A stretch of 64,000 nucleotides of DNA from Streptomyces sp. ISL-10. GTDB taxonomy: Bacteria > Actinomycetota > Actinomycetes > Streptomycetales > Streptomycetaceae. The position numbers and the translations under genes were made by a program. Under the pieces are notes generated by a model. The model did no database searches, was not told the DNA's origin, and saw only the letters and a program-made list of their open reading frames with translations. This document shows positions 41,766 through 51,688 of the stretch, one piece after another (the first letter of the stretch is position 1; each line of letters opens with the position of its first letter). The stretch is taken from assembly GCF_018614575.1 (NCBI RefSeq), contig NZ_JAGGOJ010000019.1, positions 1 through 64,000 on the forward strand, read 5' to 3'.

Positions 41766-43355
41766 ATGGGCACCACCACAGTCGACCGCGTCACCGCGCG
41801 CCCGCCCGCGGCCCACTCGCGGGGGGCACGCTTCCTGCTGCTCTTCTCGGTGTTCCTCTGCGCGGCCTGCGGCCTCGTCTACGAACTGGCGCTGACGGCG
41901 CTGGGCAGCTACCTCATCGGCAACTCGGTGATGCAGACGTCCGTGGTCATCTCCGTCATGGTCTTCGCCATGGGCATCGGCTCCCTGGCGGCCAAGCCGA
42001 TGCAGCGGCGCGCGGTCGGGGCCTTCGCCCTCGTGGAGGGACTGCTCGCGCTGACCGGCGGTCTGTCGGTCCTCGTCCTCTACGTGTCGTTCGCCTGGCT
42101 GCGGATCTACATGCCGTCCATGGTGGTGGTCTCGTTCCTCGTCGGCCTCCTCATCGGAGCCGAGATACCGCTGCTGATGACGCTGCTTCAGCGGATCAGG
42201 CGCCAGGAGGCGGGCAGCGCCGTCGCCGACATGTTCGCCGTGGACTACATCGGGGCACTGGTCGGCGGCCTGTGCTTCCCGCTGCTTCTCCTGCCGGCCT
42301 TCGGCCAGCTCAAGGGCGCGCTGGTGGTGGGTGCCGTCAACGCGGTGGCGGGCGTGCTCGTCGTGCTGTGGATCTTCCGCCGCGAGACCCGCCGTGTGGT
42401 GCGGACCGCGCTGCTCGCCGGGGTGGCCGCCGTCCTCGCCGTACTCGGCACGGTGTACGCGCTGGCGGACGACATCGAGGTCACCGCGCGGCAGCAGCTC
42501 TACCGGGACCCGATCATCCACGCCGAGACGACGCCGTACCAGGACATCGTCGTCACCCGGTCCACCGCCTTCACCGGGGAGCCCGACACCCGGCTGTTCC
42601 TCAACGGCGACCTGCAGTTCTCCTCCGTCGACGAGTACCGCTACCACGAGGCCCTGACCCACCCCGCCCTGTCGGGGAAGCGGTCGTCCGTGCTGATCCT
42701 GGGCGGCGGTGACGCCCTGGCCCTGCGGGAGGTCCTGCGCTACGACGACGTCGAGGAGGTCACGCTGGTCGACCTCGATCCGGCGATGACACGCCTCGCC
42801 CGTACCTTCGAACCGCTGCGCGAGCTCAACGGCCGCGCCCTGGCCGATCCGCGGGTCACCGCCGTCAACGCCGACGCCTTCAACTGGCTGCGCGACGCCG
42901 GCCGGCGCTACGACACGGTCGTCATCGACTTCCCCGATCCGGACAACGCGGCGCTGGCCAAGCTCTATTCGGTCGAGTTCTACCACCTGCTGCGGCACGT
43001 CCTGCATCCGGACAGCCAGGTCGTGGTGCAGGGCGGCTCACCGTTCTTCGCGCCCAAGTCGTACTGGTCCATAGCCGCGACGATCGGCGAGGCCGGCTAC
43101 CGCACCACCGAATACCAGGTGGACGTCCCGAGCTTCGGCAACTGGGGCTTCGTGCTGGCCGTACCCGGCACCAAGGGTCCGCCGCCGTCCGTGCGCCTCG
43201 CCGAGGACGCCCCACCGCTGCGGTTCCTGGACGACGCCGTCCTCGACGCGGCCACCGTCTTCCCCGTGGACCGCCGACCGCGCGACGTACAGGCCAGCAC
43301 CCTGATGGACCCCGTGATCCTGGAGTACACCAACCAGGAGTGGCAGAACTACTGA
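41766..43355 (+). CDS. Membrane-embedded polyamine aminopropyltransferase (spermidine-synthase fold)
   Basis: A 529-aa protein. Residues about 18-235 contain seven helices (FLLLFSVFLCAACGLVYELA first), and the C-terminal domain has the spermidine synthase fold: RLFLNGDLQFSSVDEYRYHE, SVLILGGGDALALREVLRYD with the GGGDA loop, VTLVDLDPAM, VVIDFPDPDNAALAKLYSVE. These bind decarboxylated SAM and an amine. Whether the product is a polyamine or a modified lipid/peptide is unknown. It closes the DUF2617-DUF4247-DUF350 operon; the three partners suggest a role at the membrane rather than in bulk polyamine synthesis. Confidence 0.87.
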   Translation: MGTTTVDRVTARPPAAHSRGARFLLLFSVFLCAACGLVYELALTALGSYLIGNSVMQTSVVISVMVFAMGIGSLAAKPMQRRAVGAFALVEGLLALTGGLSVLVLYVSFAWLRIYMPSMVVVSFLVGLLIGAEIPLLMTLLQRIRRQEAGSAVADMFAVDYIGALVGGLCFPLLLLPAFGQLKGALVVGAVNAVAGVLVVLWIFRRETRRVVRTALLAGVAAVLAVLGTVYALADDIEVTARQQLYRDPIIHAETTPYQDIVVTRSTAFTGEPDTRLFLNGDLQFSSVDEYRYHEALTHPALSGKRSSVLILGGGDALALREVLRYDDVEEVTLVDLDPAMTRLARTFEPLRELNGRALADPRVTAVNADAFNWLRDAGRRYDTVVIDFPDPDNAALAKLYSVEFYHLLRHVLHPDSQVVVQGGSPFFAPKSYWSIAATIGEAGYRTTEYQVDVPSFGNWGFVLAVPGTKGPPPSVRLAEDAPPLRFLDDAVLDAATVFPVDRRPRDVQASTLMDPVILEYTNQEWQNY

Positions 43356-43358
43356 TCC

Positions 43359-43494
43359 GGCGCTCGACACCGGTGCGTTGGACGGCCGGTGCCTTCGACC
43401 GCCGGTACGTTCGGCGCCGGGGCCCTCGACCGCCGGTCCGCTCGACGCCGGCGCACTCGACCGCCGGTGCACTCGATCGCCGGCGCGCCGGTCG
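43359..43494. repeat. Intergenic short tandem repeats, 15-16-nt units
   Basis: Between the aminopropyltransferase stop and the BNR gene, about eight imperfect units resembling CGACCGCCGGTGCACT repeat head to tail (43359-43494). The unit length drifts between about 14 and 18 nt. It separates two + strand genes. The rest of the 232-base gap holds the probable promoter of the next gene. Confidence 0.65.
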
Positions 43495-43587
43495 GCCACA
43501 AAGGCCGGGTCGTGGCCTTCTGCCGGGCTCCCGATTCTCGTAACGTCGGCACGGCTTGAAATGGCCATGACGAAGAAGAGGGTGCCC

Positions 43588-45807
43588 ATGCCGCACAAGC
43601 GTCTCCTTCAGGCGGTCTTAGCCCTGGCCGCGGGTCTCGCGGTGATCGCGGCCCCGGCCGCCGCCGCTCCGCCGGGCCCGCCCGACGTCTACCGTCCCGT
43701 CCGCGGACCTGCCGCACCGGCCGAGTACCGGTATCTGCAGAAGACGCTGCCCGGACAGCCGATCCCCCGCCACGCCCACGCCGACGCCGCCGCGCAGGCA
43801 CGTCTGCTGCCCACGGCCGGCGGGCGATGGAAGCCGGCCGGACCGACCAACATCGGCGGACGGATCGTCTCGCTCGCGCTGGACCCGCAGCGGGCCGACA
43901 CCGTGTACGCCGCCGCGGCCAGCGGCGGGGTGTGGCGCAGCACGGACGCAGGACAGACCTTCAAGTCCGTGTGGCCCGACGACTGGACGCAGGCCATGGG
44001 AGCGGTCGCCACGGCACCCGACGGGACTCTGTACGCCGGGACCGGGGAGCCCAACCCGGGTGGCGGGAGCATCACTTACGAGGGCACGGGGCTGTACCGC
44101 AGCACCGACGGCGGGAAGCACTGGCGCCCGATCGGGCTGCGCGACTCCGGTGCGATCAGCGCGATCACCGTGGACCCCGCGCATCCGCGGCGCATCTACG
44201 TGGCAGCGGCCGGGTCGCTCTACAACGGCGGCGGCGACCGGGGCGTGTACCGCTCGGACGACGGCGGCGACACCTGGCGGCGGATCCTCGCCGGGTCGAA
44301 CGAGTTCACCGGCGCCACCGAGGTGTTCGTCCAGGGCTCGACGCTGTACGCCGTGATGTGGGACCACCGCCGCACGCCCGGGTTGCGTACCTATGGCGGC
44401 ACGGGCTCCGGCGTCTTCCGCAGCACCGACGAGGGAAGGACCTGGCAGCGCCTCGGCGGGGGCCTGCCCGCAGCGGGCCCGGAGGTGGGCCGGATCGGGC
44501 TCGCCGTCGCCGGCGAGAGGCTCTACGCGATCGTCAGCAGAACCAGCGGGCCGTTCGAGGGCTTCTACGCCTCCACCGACGGCGGTGACACCTGGAGCCG
44601 GACGCCCGCGGACAAGTCCCTCACGGACTCACAGTCGTCCTTCGGGTGGTGGTTCGGCAAGGTCTGGATCGATCCCGGGGACGCCCGGCATGTGCACGTC
44701 GCCGGGGTAGCGCTGATGACCACGAAGGACGCCGGCGCCACCTGGACGTACGACGACACCAGCATCCACGTCGACCACCACGCGATGGTCTGGGACCCCC
44801 GCCGGCCTGGCCGGGTCTATCTCGGCAACGACGGCGGGGTCTACCGCTCGGACACGGGCGGCGACGGCGGTTGGGTCAAGGCCCGCCACGAGCCCTACAC
44901 CCAGCTCTACAGCGCGGCGATCACCCCGCAGGACACCTCGCGCATCTCCGGCGGCGCACAGGACAACGGCTCGCTGCGCTCATGGGGCGGTGACGGCTTC
45001 AACGAGTACCTCGGCGGGGACGGGGAGGAGAACCTCATCGACCCCACCGACGTGAACACGGTGTTCGCCTGCTACCAGTACGGCAACTGCTTCCGGTCCA
45101 CCGACGGCGGCGACACCCTCACCTACTTCGCCGACCGGACGACCTTCAAGCGGCGGAACTGGTTCACGCCGGTCGTCCTCGACCCACGGAACCCGAAGAT
45201 CGTCTACTACGGCGCCGAGGTGCTCAACCGCTCCACGGACGGCGGCGTGACCTGGCAGGCCATCAGCCCCGATCTGTCCGGCGGCCCGGGCCCCGATCCG
45301 ATCTACACCAACTACGGGACGATCACCTCCGTCGCCCCGGCCGGCGACGGCAGGACCGTCTACGCCGGCACGGACGACGGCCGCGTCTGGGTCACCAGGA
45401 ATCTGGGCGCGAGCTGGACGAAGCTGGCCGAGGGGCTCCCCTGGGTGACCCGCGTCGTCGTCGACCCCGCCGACCCCGACCGCGTCTACACCACCCACTC
45501 CGCGTACCGTGCGGGCTCGGGGATCGCCCATGTGTACGGCAGCACGGACGGCGGCAGGCACTGGCACGACCTGTCGGGGAACCTGCCCGACGCACCTGTG
45601 AACGACCTGGTGATCGGGCGCGGCAAGGTGTTGTACGCGGGCACCGACCAGGGCGTTTTCATCTCCCCCTCGGGCGGGCGGCAGTGGTTCCGGCTGGGCC
45701 GGGGCATGCCCGCGGTCCCGGTCGACGACATCGAGTACGACGCCGGCCACCACCGCATGGTCGCGGCGACGTTCGGCCGGGGGTTCTACGAGCTCACCAC
45801 CGGCTGA
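43588..45807 (+). CDS. Secreted BNR/Asp-box repeat protein (sialidase/VPS10-like propeller)
   Basis: A 739-aa exported protein. The signal peptide (HKRLLQAVLALAAGLAVIAA then PAAAA) is followed by a large domain with more than ten Asp-box repeats, for example WRSTDAGQTFKSVW, YRSTDGGKHWRPIG, YRSDDGGDTWRRIL, FRSTDEGRTWQRLG, YASTDGGDTWSR, NRSTDGGVTWQAIS and GSTDGGRHWHDL. It forms one or two propellers. I chose ATG 43588 since GAGGG lies seven to eight bases upstream and the signal peptide begins there; ATG 43561 would add nine residues. No sialidase catalytic triad is evident, so ligand binding is as likely. A short repeat array precedes it. Confidence 0.85.
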   Translation: MPHKRLLQAVLALAAGLAVIAAPAAAAPPGPPDVYRPVRGPAAPAEYRYLQKTLPGQPIPRHAHADAAAQARLLPTAGGRWKPAGPTNIGGRIVSLALDPQRADTVYAAAASGGVWRSTDAGQTFKSVWPDDWTQAMGAVATAPDGTLYAGTGEPNPGGGSITYEGTGLYRSTDGGKHWRPIGLRDSGAISAITVDPAHPRRIYVAAAGSLYNGGGDRGVYRSDDGGDTWRRILAGSNEFTGATEVFVQGSTLYAVMWDHRRTPGLRTYGGTGSGVFRSTDEGRTWQRLGGGLPAAGPEVGRIGLAVAGERLYAIVSRTSGPFEGFYASTDGGDTWSRTPADKSLTDSQSSFGWWFGKVWIDPGDARHVHVAGVALMTTKDAGATWTYDDTSIHVDHHAMVWDPRRPGRVYLGNDGGVYRSDTGGDGGWVKARHEPYTQLYSAAITPQDTSRISGGAQDNGSLRSWGGDGFNEYLGGDGEENLIDPTDVNTVFACYQYGNCFRSTDGGDTLTYFADRTTFKRRNWFTPVVLDPRNPKIVYYGAEVLNRSTDGGVTWQAISPDLSGGPGPDPIYTNYGTITSVAPAGDGRTVYAGTDDGRVWVTRNLGASWTKLAEGLPWVTRVVVDPADPDRVYTTHSAYRAGSGIAHVYGSTDGGRHWHDLSGNLPDAPVNDLVIGRGKVLYAGTDQGVFISPSGGRQWFRLGRGMPAVPVDDIEYDAGHHRMVAATFGRGFYELTTG

Positions 45808-45826
45808 ACGCAAGAACGCACGGGGT

Positions 45827-45848
45827 CCGGCCGCCGAGCGGCGGCCGG
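45827..45848. terminator. GC hairpin between convergent genes
   Basis: CCGGCCGCCG (45827-45836) and CGGCGGCCGG (45839-45848) are complementary across a 2-nt centre; a realistic loop would leave about eight pairs. It lies 20 bases past the BNR stop and before the stop of the opposite gene at 45892. Confidence 0.5.
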
Positions 45849-45891
45849 GCCGCGTGCGTCACCTGAAATCCGGCCCTCGCGCGGCCGGCTG

Positions 45892-46113
45892 TCAGAGCTT
45901 GTGCATCCCCTTGTAAGGGCTGACGATGCGGGTCTGGCAGGCACCGAAGTCGACGAGGAAAGCACCGGTGGCTTCCTGGCCGATGATCTTTCCGAGGCCA
46001 TGGCGGTCGTGGGAGACGCGGTCGCCGAGGGCGAAGTCCTTGATCACGGGCTCGGCTGGAACTCCGAAGGGGCTGGTGGGCAAGTGGCGCCGGGGCGCGG
46101 ATCGGTTCGTCAT
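45892..46113 (-). CDS. Small conserved hypothetical protein (Streptomyces type)
   Basis: A 73-aa soluble protein: MTNRSAPRRHLPTSPFGVPA, then VIKDFALGDRVSHDRHGLGK and a C-terminal SPYKGMHKL. Similar small proteins are common in streptomycetes. The central VSHDRHGLGKIIGQEATGAF, with a Gly-rich turn, recalls a CarD- or KOW-like beta fold but no function can be assigned. ATG 46111-46113 is chosen; the longer frame upstream looks non-coding. No Shine-Dalgarno is visible, so a leaderless transcript is possible. Confidence 0.6.
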   Translation of the reverse strand: MTNRSAPRRHLPTSPFGVPAEPVIKDFALGDRVSHDRHGLGKIIGQEATGAFLVDFGACQTRIVSPYKGMHKL

Positions 46114-46269
46114 CGTGTAGCAAGTATGCCCCTCCGGCCGCCCGCCGAGCCCTCCGCGGCCGGACCGGACTCCACCGGTCCGCTGTGACGCGGTGCCGTC
46201 CGGGGATCCGAGCCGCATCTGAGCTGCTCGCGGGCCCACCCCGCGCCGCACCTGCCGGAGCCCGGCGGC

Positions 46270-46728
46270 TCAGTCGTCGGTGTCCGGACGGCCGCGGGCC
46301 GGCGACTGGCCCATGAACGACAGACGCACCTGACGATCGGCGTTGTCCCTGTTGGTGTCCACCAGACAGAGCGACTGCCAGGTGCCCAGTTCCAGGCGTC
46401 CGCCGATCACCGGCAGGGTCGCGTGCGGCGGGACGAGGGCGGGCAGGACATGGTCCCTGCCGTGCCCGGGGCTGCCGTGGCGGTGCTGCCAGCGGTCGTC
46501 GGCGGGCAGAAGGGTGTGCAGGGCGGCCAGGAGGTCGTCGTCGCTGCCCGCCCCGGTCTCGATGACGGCGACACCGGCGGTGGCGTGCGGGACGAAGACA
46601 TTGAGCAGGCCGTCCCTGCCGTCCGCGTGCTGCGCGAGGAACTGCTCACAGGCGTGGGTCAGATCGGTGACCGTCTCGGTGGTTCCGGTGGTCAGGGTCA
46701 GCGTCGTGGTGGCGAAGTGTCCGGGCAT
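46270..46728 (-). CDS. Secondary thiamine-phosphate synthase enzyme, YjbQ family (UPF0047)
   Basis: A 152-aa protein of the YjbQ/UPF0047 fold. Key segments are LNVFVPHATAGVAVIETG, RWQHRHGSPGHGRDHVLPALV and GRLELGTWQSLCLVDTNRDN, with the histidines that form a metal/phosphate site. Family members show weak thiamine-phosphate synthase activity in vitro; the physiological role is unsettled. It is divergent from the flavin monooxygenase-like gene and convergent-facing to none. Confidence 0.85.
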   Translation of the reverse strand: MPGHFATTTLTLTTGTTETVTDLTHACEQFLAQHADGRDGLLNVFVPHATAGVAVIETGAGSDDDLLAALHTLLPADDRWQHRHGSPGHGRDHVLPALVPPHATLPVIGGRLELGTWQSLCLVDTNRDNADRQVRLSFMGQSPARGRPDTDD

Positions 46729-46817
46729 GGCCCCATCCTCTCGCCGTCGGGTGCCCCGCGCGCCTCACACGGCCCTGTGCCGGGAAGATCCGGTCCCCCT
46801 CCACGGTTGGTAGAACC

Positions 46818-47900
46818 GTGAACAACTCTGGGGCACACGACGTGGACGTGGTCGTCATCGGGGCCGGACAGGCGGGGCTCTCGGCCGCCCACCACCTGCG
46901 GCGTGCCGGTCTGGTTCCCGACCGGGACTTCGTCGTCCTGGACCACGCGCCCCGCCCCGGCGGGGCCTGGCAGTTCCGCTGGCCCTCGCTCACGTACGGC
47001 AAGGTGCACGGCATGCACGCCCTGCCCGGCATGGAACTGACCGGCGCGGACGACGACCGGCCGTCCTCCGAGGTGATCGGCGCGTACTTCGCCGCGTACG
47101 AGGAGCGCTTCGACCTGCGGGTTCACCGCCCCGTCCAGGTCCGCACGGTACGGGAGTCCCAGGGCGGCCGACTGGCGGTCGAGACCTCCGAGGGGGTCTG
47201 GGCGACCCGCGCGCTGATCAACGCGACCGGCACATGGGACCGGCCGTTCTGGCCCCGCTACCCCGGCCAGGAGACGTTCCGGGGACGTCAGCTGCACACC
47301 GCGAACTATCCCGGCCCCGAGGAGTTCGCCGGGCGGCGCGTCGTCGTGGTGGGCGGCGGGGCGTCGGGCACACAGCATCTGATGGAGATCGCCGGAGTGG
47401 CCGCCGCGACCACTTGGGTGACCCGTCGGCCCCCTGTCTTCCGCGAGGGCCCCTTCGACGAGGACGCCGGGCGCGCGGCCGTCGCCATGGTGGAGGAGCG
47501 CGTACGGCGCGGGCTGCCGCCGCAGAGCGTGGTGTCGGTGACCGGGCTGCCCCTGACCGACGCCGTCCGCCGCGCCCTCGCGTCGGGAGTGCTGGACCGC
47601 GAGCCGATGTTCGACCGGATCACACCGACGGGTGTGGCCTGGGACGACGGCCGTACGGTGGAGGCCGATGCGATCCTGTGGGCGACGGGTTTCCGGGCGG
47701 CGATCGACCATCTGGCCCCGCTGCGGCTGCGTGAGCCGGGCGGCGGCATCCGGGTCGAGGGGACCCGCGCCGTGCGGGACGAGCGGGTCCATCTCGTCGG
47801 GTACGGACCATCGGCGTCGACGATCGGGGCGAACCGGGCCGGGCGCGCCGCGGTCCGCGACATCAAGCGCCTGCTGGAGCGGGAACCGGCCCTGGTCTGA
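46818..47900 (+). CDS. NAD(P)-binding FAD-dependent monooxygenase-like flavoprotein
   Basis: A 360-aa flavoprotein with two dinucleotide folds: VVVIGAGQAGLSAAHHLRRAG at residue 9 for FAD and RRVVVVGGGASGTQHLMEIAG near 173 for NAD(P). Between them is the ATG-type motif LINATGTWDRPFWPRYPG, and near the end DAILWATGFRAAIDHLAPL. It resembles group B (Baeyer-Villiger/N-hydroxylating) monooxygenases and CzcO-like proteins. Its GTG start sits in the arm of a 7-bp hairpin (46802-46820) with no other ribosome binding site. Substrate unknown. Confidence 0.86.
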   Translation: MNNSGAHDVDVVVIGAGQAGLSAAHHLRRAGLVPDRDFVVLDHAPRPGGAWQFRWPSLTYGKVHGMHALPGMELTGADDDRPSSEVIGAYFAAYEERFDLRVHRPVQVRTVRESQGGRLAVETSEGVWATRALINATGTWDRPFWPRYPGQETFRGRQLHTANYPGPEEFAGRRVVVVGGGASGTQHLMEIAGVAAATTWVTRRPPVFREGPFDEDAGRAAVAMVEERVRRGLPPQSVVSVTGLPLTDAVRRALASGVLDREPMFDRITPTGVAWDDGRTVEADAILWATGFRAAIDHLAPLRLREPGGGIRVEGTRAVRDERVHLVGYGPSASTIGANRAGRAAVRDIKRLLEREPALV

Positions 47901-47941
47901 GACTGTCCGTCCCGGCCGTGGACAGTTCCCCGGCGGAGGGG

Positions 47942-48833
<892 letters not shown>

Positions 48834-48993
48834 ACGGGCACGCTAACGCGGGTCGCCCCTTCCGTCGCGGTACCCGCCCCGATGCGACACGCACCATGCG
48901 AACACATGAACGCTCACGCGGTTGTTCGCCCACCCGAGGCGCCGCCGTTCCGGTCCCCAGGGAAGCGGCGACGCCGTCGTGTGCGGGGTCCGC

Positions 48994-49587
48994 TCAGGGC
49001 GCGAACGCCGGGAGCGCGGCGAACTCCGGTGTCACCTGGACCCCTTCGGCGAGGGCGGCGAGGCCACGGCGGACCCGGCTCAGCGGATGGTCGGGGAACC
49101 GGGCGTCCCACTGGGCGTGGTCGGCCGCATGGAAGGGCAGGCCGCCCTGCACTTCCGGCGCGTAGGGGTGTGGGCGGAAGTAGCCGGCGGGGCCGACCTC
49201 GGCCATCACCATCGCCTCGCGCATGCCGGTCGTCCCGCGCTCGGGTGCCTGGATCTTCACGACGGTGCTGCAGTCGGCCCGGGGGACGGTGAAGCTGCCG
49301 ATGAACGCCTGCCCGCTGGGCTGCCCGGGGAGCGGCAGTTTGAGTATCTGACGGAGCGCGGGCAGGGCTCCCAGCGTCTTGACCGATGCCTCGATCAGTC
49401 CGCCGCCCGCTTCGGCGGTGTGCCGCGTGAGCGCGGCGCGCAGGGCGGGGCCGTCGTCGAGGGACGCGGGCAGGTCCGGCGGCAGGCCGAAGAAGTGCAG
49501 CGACAGGATGTCGCCCTCGTCGTTCGCCCATACGTCGTGGTCGACGGGCCGGAACCCCGGCAGGTCGACGCCCAGGAGAGCTCTCAT
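48994..49587 (-). CDS. Conserved hypothetical protein (Streptomyces type)
   Basis: A 197-aa soluble protein, MRALLGVDLPGFRPVDHDVW, with GLIEASVKTLGALPALRQIL, SFTVPRADCSTVVKIQAPE and a C-terminal HAADHAQWDARFPDHPLSRV. Its GC bias and acidic/neutral composition are normal for a coding gene. I do not recognise the family. The ATG at 49585-49587 lacks a clear ribosome binding site. It precedes mltG by 160 bases on the same strand. Confidence 0.6.
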   Translation of the reverse strand: MRALLGVDLPGFRPVDHDVWANDEGDILSLHFFGLPPDLPASLDDGPALRAALTRHTAEAGGGLIEASVKTLGALPALRQILKLPLPGQPSGQAFIGSFTVPRADCSTVVKIQAPERGTTGMREAMVMAEVGPAGYFRPHPYAPEVQGGLPFHAADHAQWDARFPDHPLSRVRRGLAALAEGVQVTPEFAALPAFAP

Positions 49588-49750
49588 GAGCGGCGATCAT
49601 GCCGTATCGCGTGCCGCGCCGGACCGCCGGGACGGCTCATTGTCGGACTGACGGAGCGTCATGCTGGCGTGGAGCAACGGGCGTCGGCGGTCACGGCCCG
49701 GTGGGCAGCATCAGGTGGCGTCGGCCTCACCGCCCGTGGAGGCAACGCCC

Positions 49751-51577
49751 TCAGCCGGCGTCGGCGGTCACGGATGCGGCGGGCTGCAGCTCCGCGTCCC
49801 TGCGGACCAGCGCGGCGTAGCGGCCCTCGGCGTCGAGCAGTTCCCGGTGCGTGCCACGCTCGGCGATGCGTCCGGACTCCAGCACGACGATCTGGTCCGC
49901 GTCGCGGACGGTCGACAGCCGGTGGGCGATGGTGATGGTCGTACGTCCGGCGGAGAGGGAGTCGATGGCCTGCTGCACGGCGTGCTCGGTGCGGGTGTCC
50001 AGGGCGCTGGTCGCCTCGTCCAGGATGAGGACGGGCGGGTCGCGCAGGATGGTGCGGGCGATGGCGAGCCGCTGCTTCTCACCGCCGGAGAAGCGGTATC
50101 CGCGCTCCCCGACAAGGGTGTCGTAGCCGTCGGGCAGCGACACGATGTGGTCGTGGATCTGTGCCGCGCGGGCCGCGGCCTCGATCTCCGCGTCGGTTGC
50201 GTCCGGTTTGGCGAAGCGCAGATTGTCCGCCACGGAGGCGTGGAAGAGGTACGTCTCCTGCGAGACGACGCCGACGGCCTGCGCCAGTGTGTCGAAGCCG
50301 AGGTCGCGGACGTCGACTCCGTCGATCGTGACGCGGCCGCCGGTGACGTCGTAGAGCCGGGGCACGAGGTAGCTGAGCGTGGACTTTCCGGAGCCGGTGG
50401 GGCCGACAACGGCCAGGGAGCCGCCCGCCGGCACGGTGATGTCGATCCGGTCGAGCGTCGGCCGCTCCTGCCGGGCGTCGTAGGCGAAGACGACGTCCTC
50501 GAAGCGCACTTCGCCGCTCACCTTGTCGAGCGGCGCGGGCCGTGCCGGCTCGGTGATGTCGACGGGGAGATCGAGGTACTCGAAGATCCGCTGGAAGAGG
50601 GCGAGCGAGGTCTGCATCTGCACGCCGGTGGACAGCAGGCTGACGGCCGGCCGGAACAGTCCCTGCTGGAGCGAGACGAAGGCGACGAGCGTGCCGATGG
50701 AGATCGCCGGTCCGCCGGTCCTGAACGCGAGACCGGCCGCCCAGTAGATGAGGGCGGGCATGGCCGCCATGACGATGCCCATCGTCGACATCCGCCAGCG
50801 GCCCGCCATGCTGGAGCGCACCTCGAGGTCGACCAGCCGCTCGGACTCGTCCGCGAAGGACCGGGTCAGGGAATCGGCCCTGCCCATGGTGCGGCCGAGG
50901 AGGATGCCACTGACGGACAGGGACTCGGTGACAGTGGCGGCCATCGCCGCCATCTGCTTCTGCCGCTGTGTGGTGATCGTCTTGCGCTCACGGCCGACGC
51001 GGCGGCTGATCCAGACGAACAGCGGGAGCAGGAGCAGCGAGACGACCGTGAGCCGCCAGTCCAGGGCGAGCATCGCCACGACTGTGGCGACCACCGCCGT
51101 GAGATTGGAGACCAGGGACGTGGCGGTGGAGGTGACGGTCGCCTGCATGCCGCCGATGTCGTTCGCGATGCGGGACTGGACCTCGCCGGTGCGGGTCCTG
51201 GTGAAGAAGGCGAGGGGCATGCGCTGCAACTGCGCATAGACCCCGGTGCGCAGGTCGTGCATGACGCGCTGGCCCACAGTGGTCGAGATCAGCGTCTGGA
51301 GCACCCCGAAGACACTGGTCATCACCGCCGTGGCGATCATGCCGAGCGCGAGCAGGCTGAGCAGCCCGGTGCGACCCTGCGGGATCGCGGTGTCCAGGAT
51401 CTCGCGGAGCAGGAACGGCGACGCCACGGAGACCAGCGAGGAGGCACCGACGAGGAGTCCGACGACGGCGAGCCTGCCCCGGTAGGGCCGGAAGAGGCGC
51501 AGGATGCGGCGCACGTCGGCGGGCGGCTGGTCGGGATCCTTGGGCGGTGGGGTCCAGGTCGGATGCTCGGGACGCAA
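49751..51577 (-). CDS. ABC transporter, transmembrane and ATP-binding fused half (exporter)
   Basis: A 608-aa type IV exporter half: six helices (residues about 40-320) followed by a complete ATPase. Walker A is VGPTGSGKSTLS, the Q-loop VSQETYLF, the signature FSGGEKQRLAIARTI, Walker B ILDEATSALD and the H-loop IAHRLSTV. All catalytic residues are intact, so it may work as a homodimer. The TTG at 51575-51577 follows AGGAG by four bases. It is divergent from a MarR regulator that probably represses it. It could export a drug or lipid; no ligand can be read. Confidence 0.9.
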   Translation of the reverse strand: MRPEHPTWTPPPKDPDQPPADVRRILRLFRPYRGRLAVVGLLVGASSLVSVASPFLLREILDTAIPQGRTGLLSLLALGMIATAVMTSVFGVLQTLISTTVGQRVMHDLRTGVYAQLQRMPLAFFTRTRTGEVQSRIANDIGGMQATVTSTATSLVSNLTAVVATVVAMLALDWRLTVVSLLLLPLFVWISRRVGRERKTITTQRQKQMAAMAATVTESLSVSGILLGRTMGRADSLTRSFADESERLVDLEVRSSMAGRWRMSTMGIVMAAMPALIYWAAGLAFRTGGPAISIGTLVAFVSLQQGLFRPAVSLLSTGVQMQTSLALFQRIFEYLDLPVDITEPARPAPLDKVSGEVRFEDVVFAYDARQERPTLDRIDITVPAGGSLAVVGPTGSGKSTLSYLVPRLYDVTGGRVTIDGVDVRDLGFDTLAQAVGVVSQETYLFHASVADNLRFAKPDATDAEIEAAARAAQIHDHIVSLPDGYDTLVGERGYRFSGGEKQRLAIARTILRDPPVLILDEATSALDTRTEHAVQQAIDSLSAGRTTITIAHRLSTVRDADQIVVLESGRIAERGTHRELLDAEGRYAALVRRDAELQPAASVTADAG

Positions 51578-51674
51578 GGGGCTCCTTCCGGAACGCGGAC
51601 GTGCACGGTCGGCAGGCGGACAGTCTTCGAGAGCTTAGCTCACTGTTACCTGTCTTCACAATGAACCACGTCCT

Positions 51675-51680
51675 GATACT
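51675..51680 (+). promoter_or_regulatory. Candidate -10 box for a leaderless MarR transcript
   Basis: GATACT (51675-51680), preceded by TG with no spacer base, ends eight bases before the MarR ATG. This implies a transcript start at or near the A of the start codon. No convincing -35 is seen, and no Shine-Dalgarno is present, which supports leaderless translation. Confidence 0.35.
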
Positions 51681-51688
51681 GTTCCCGC

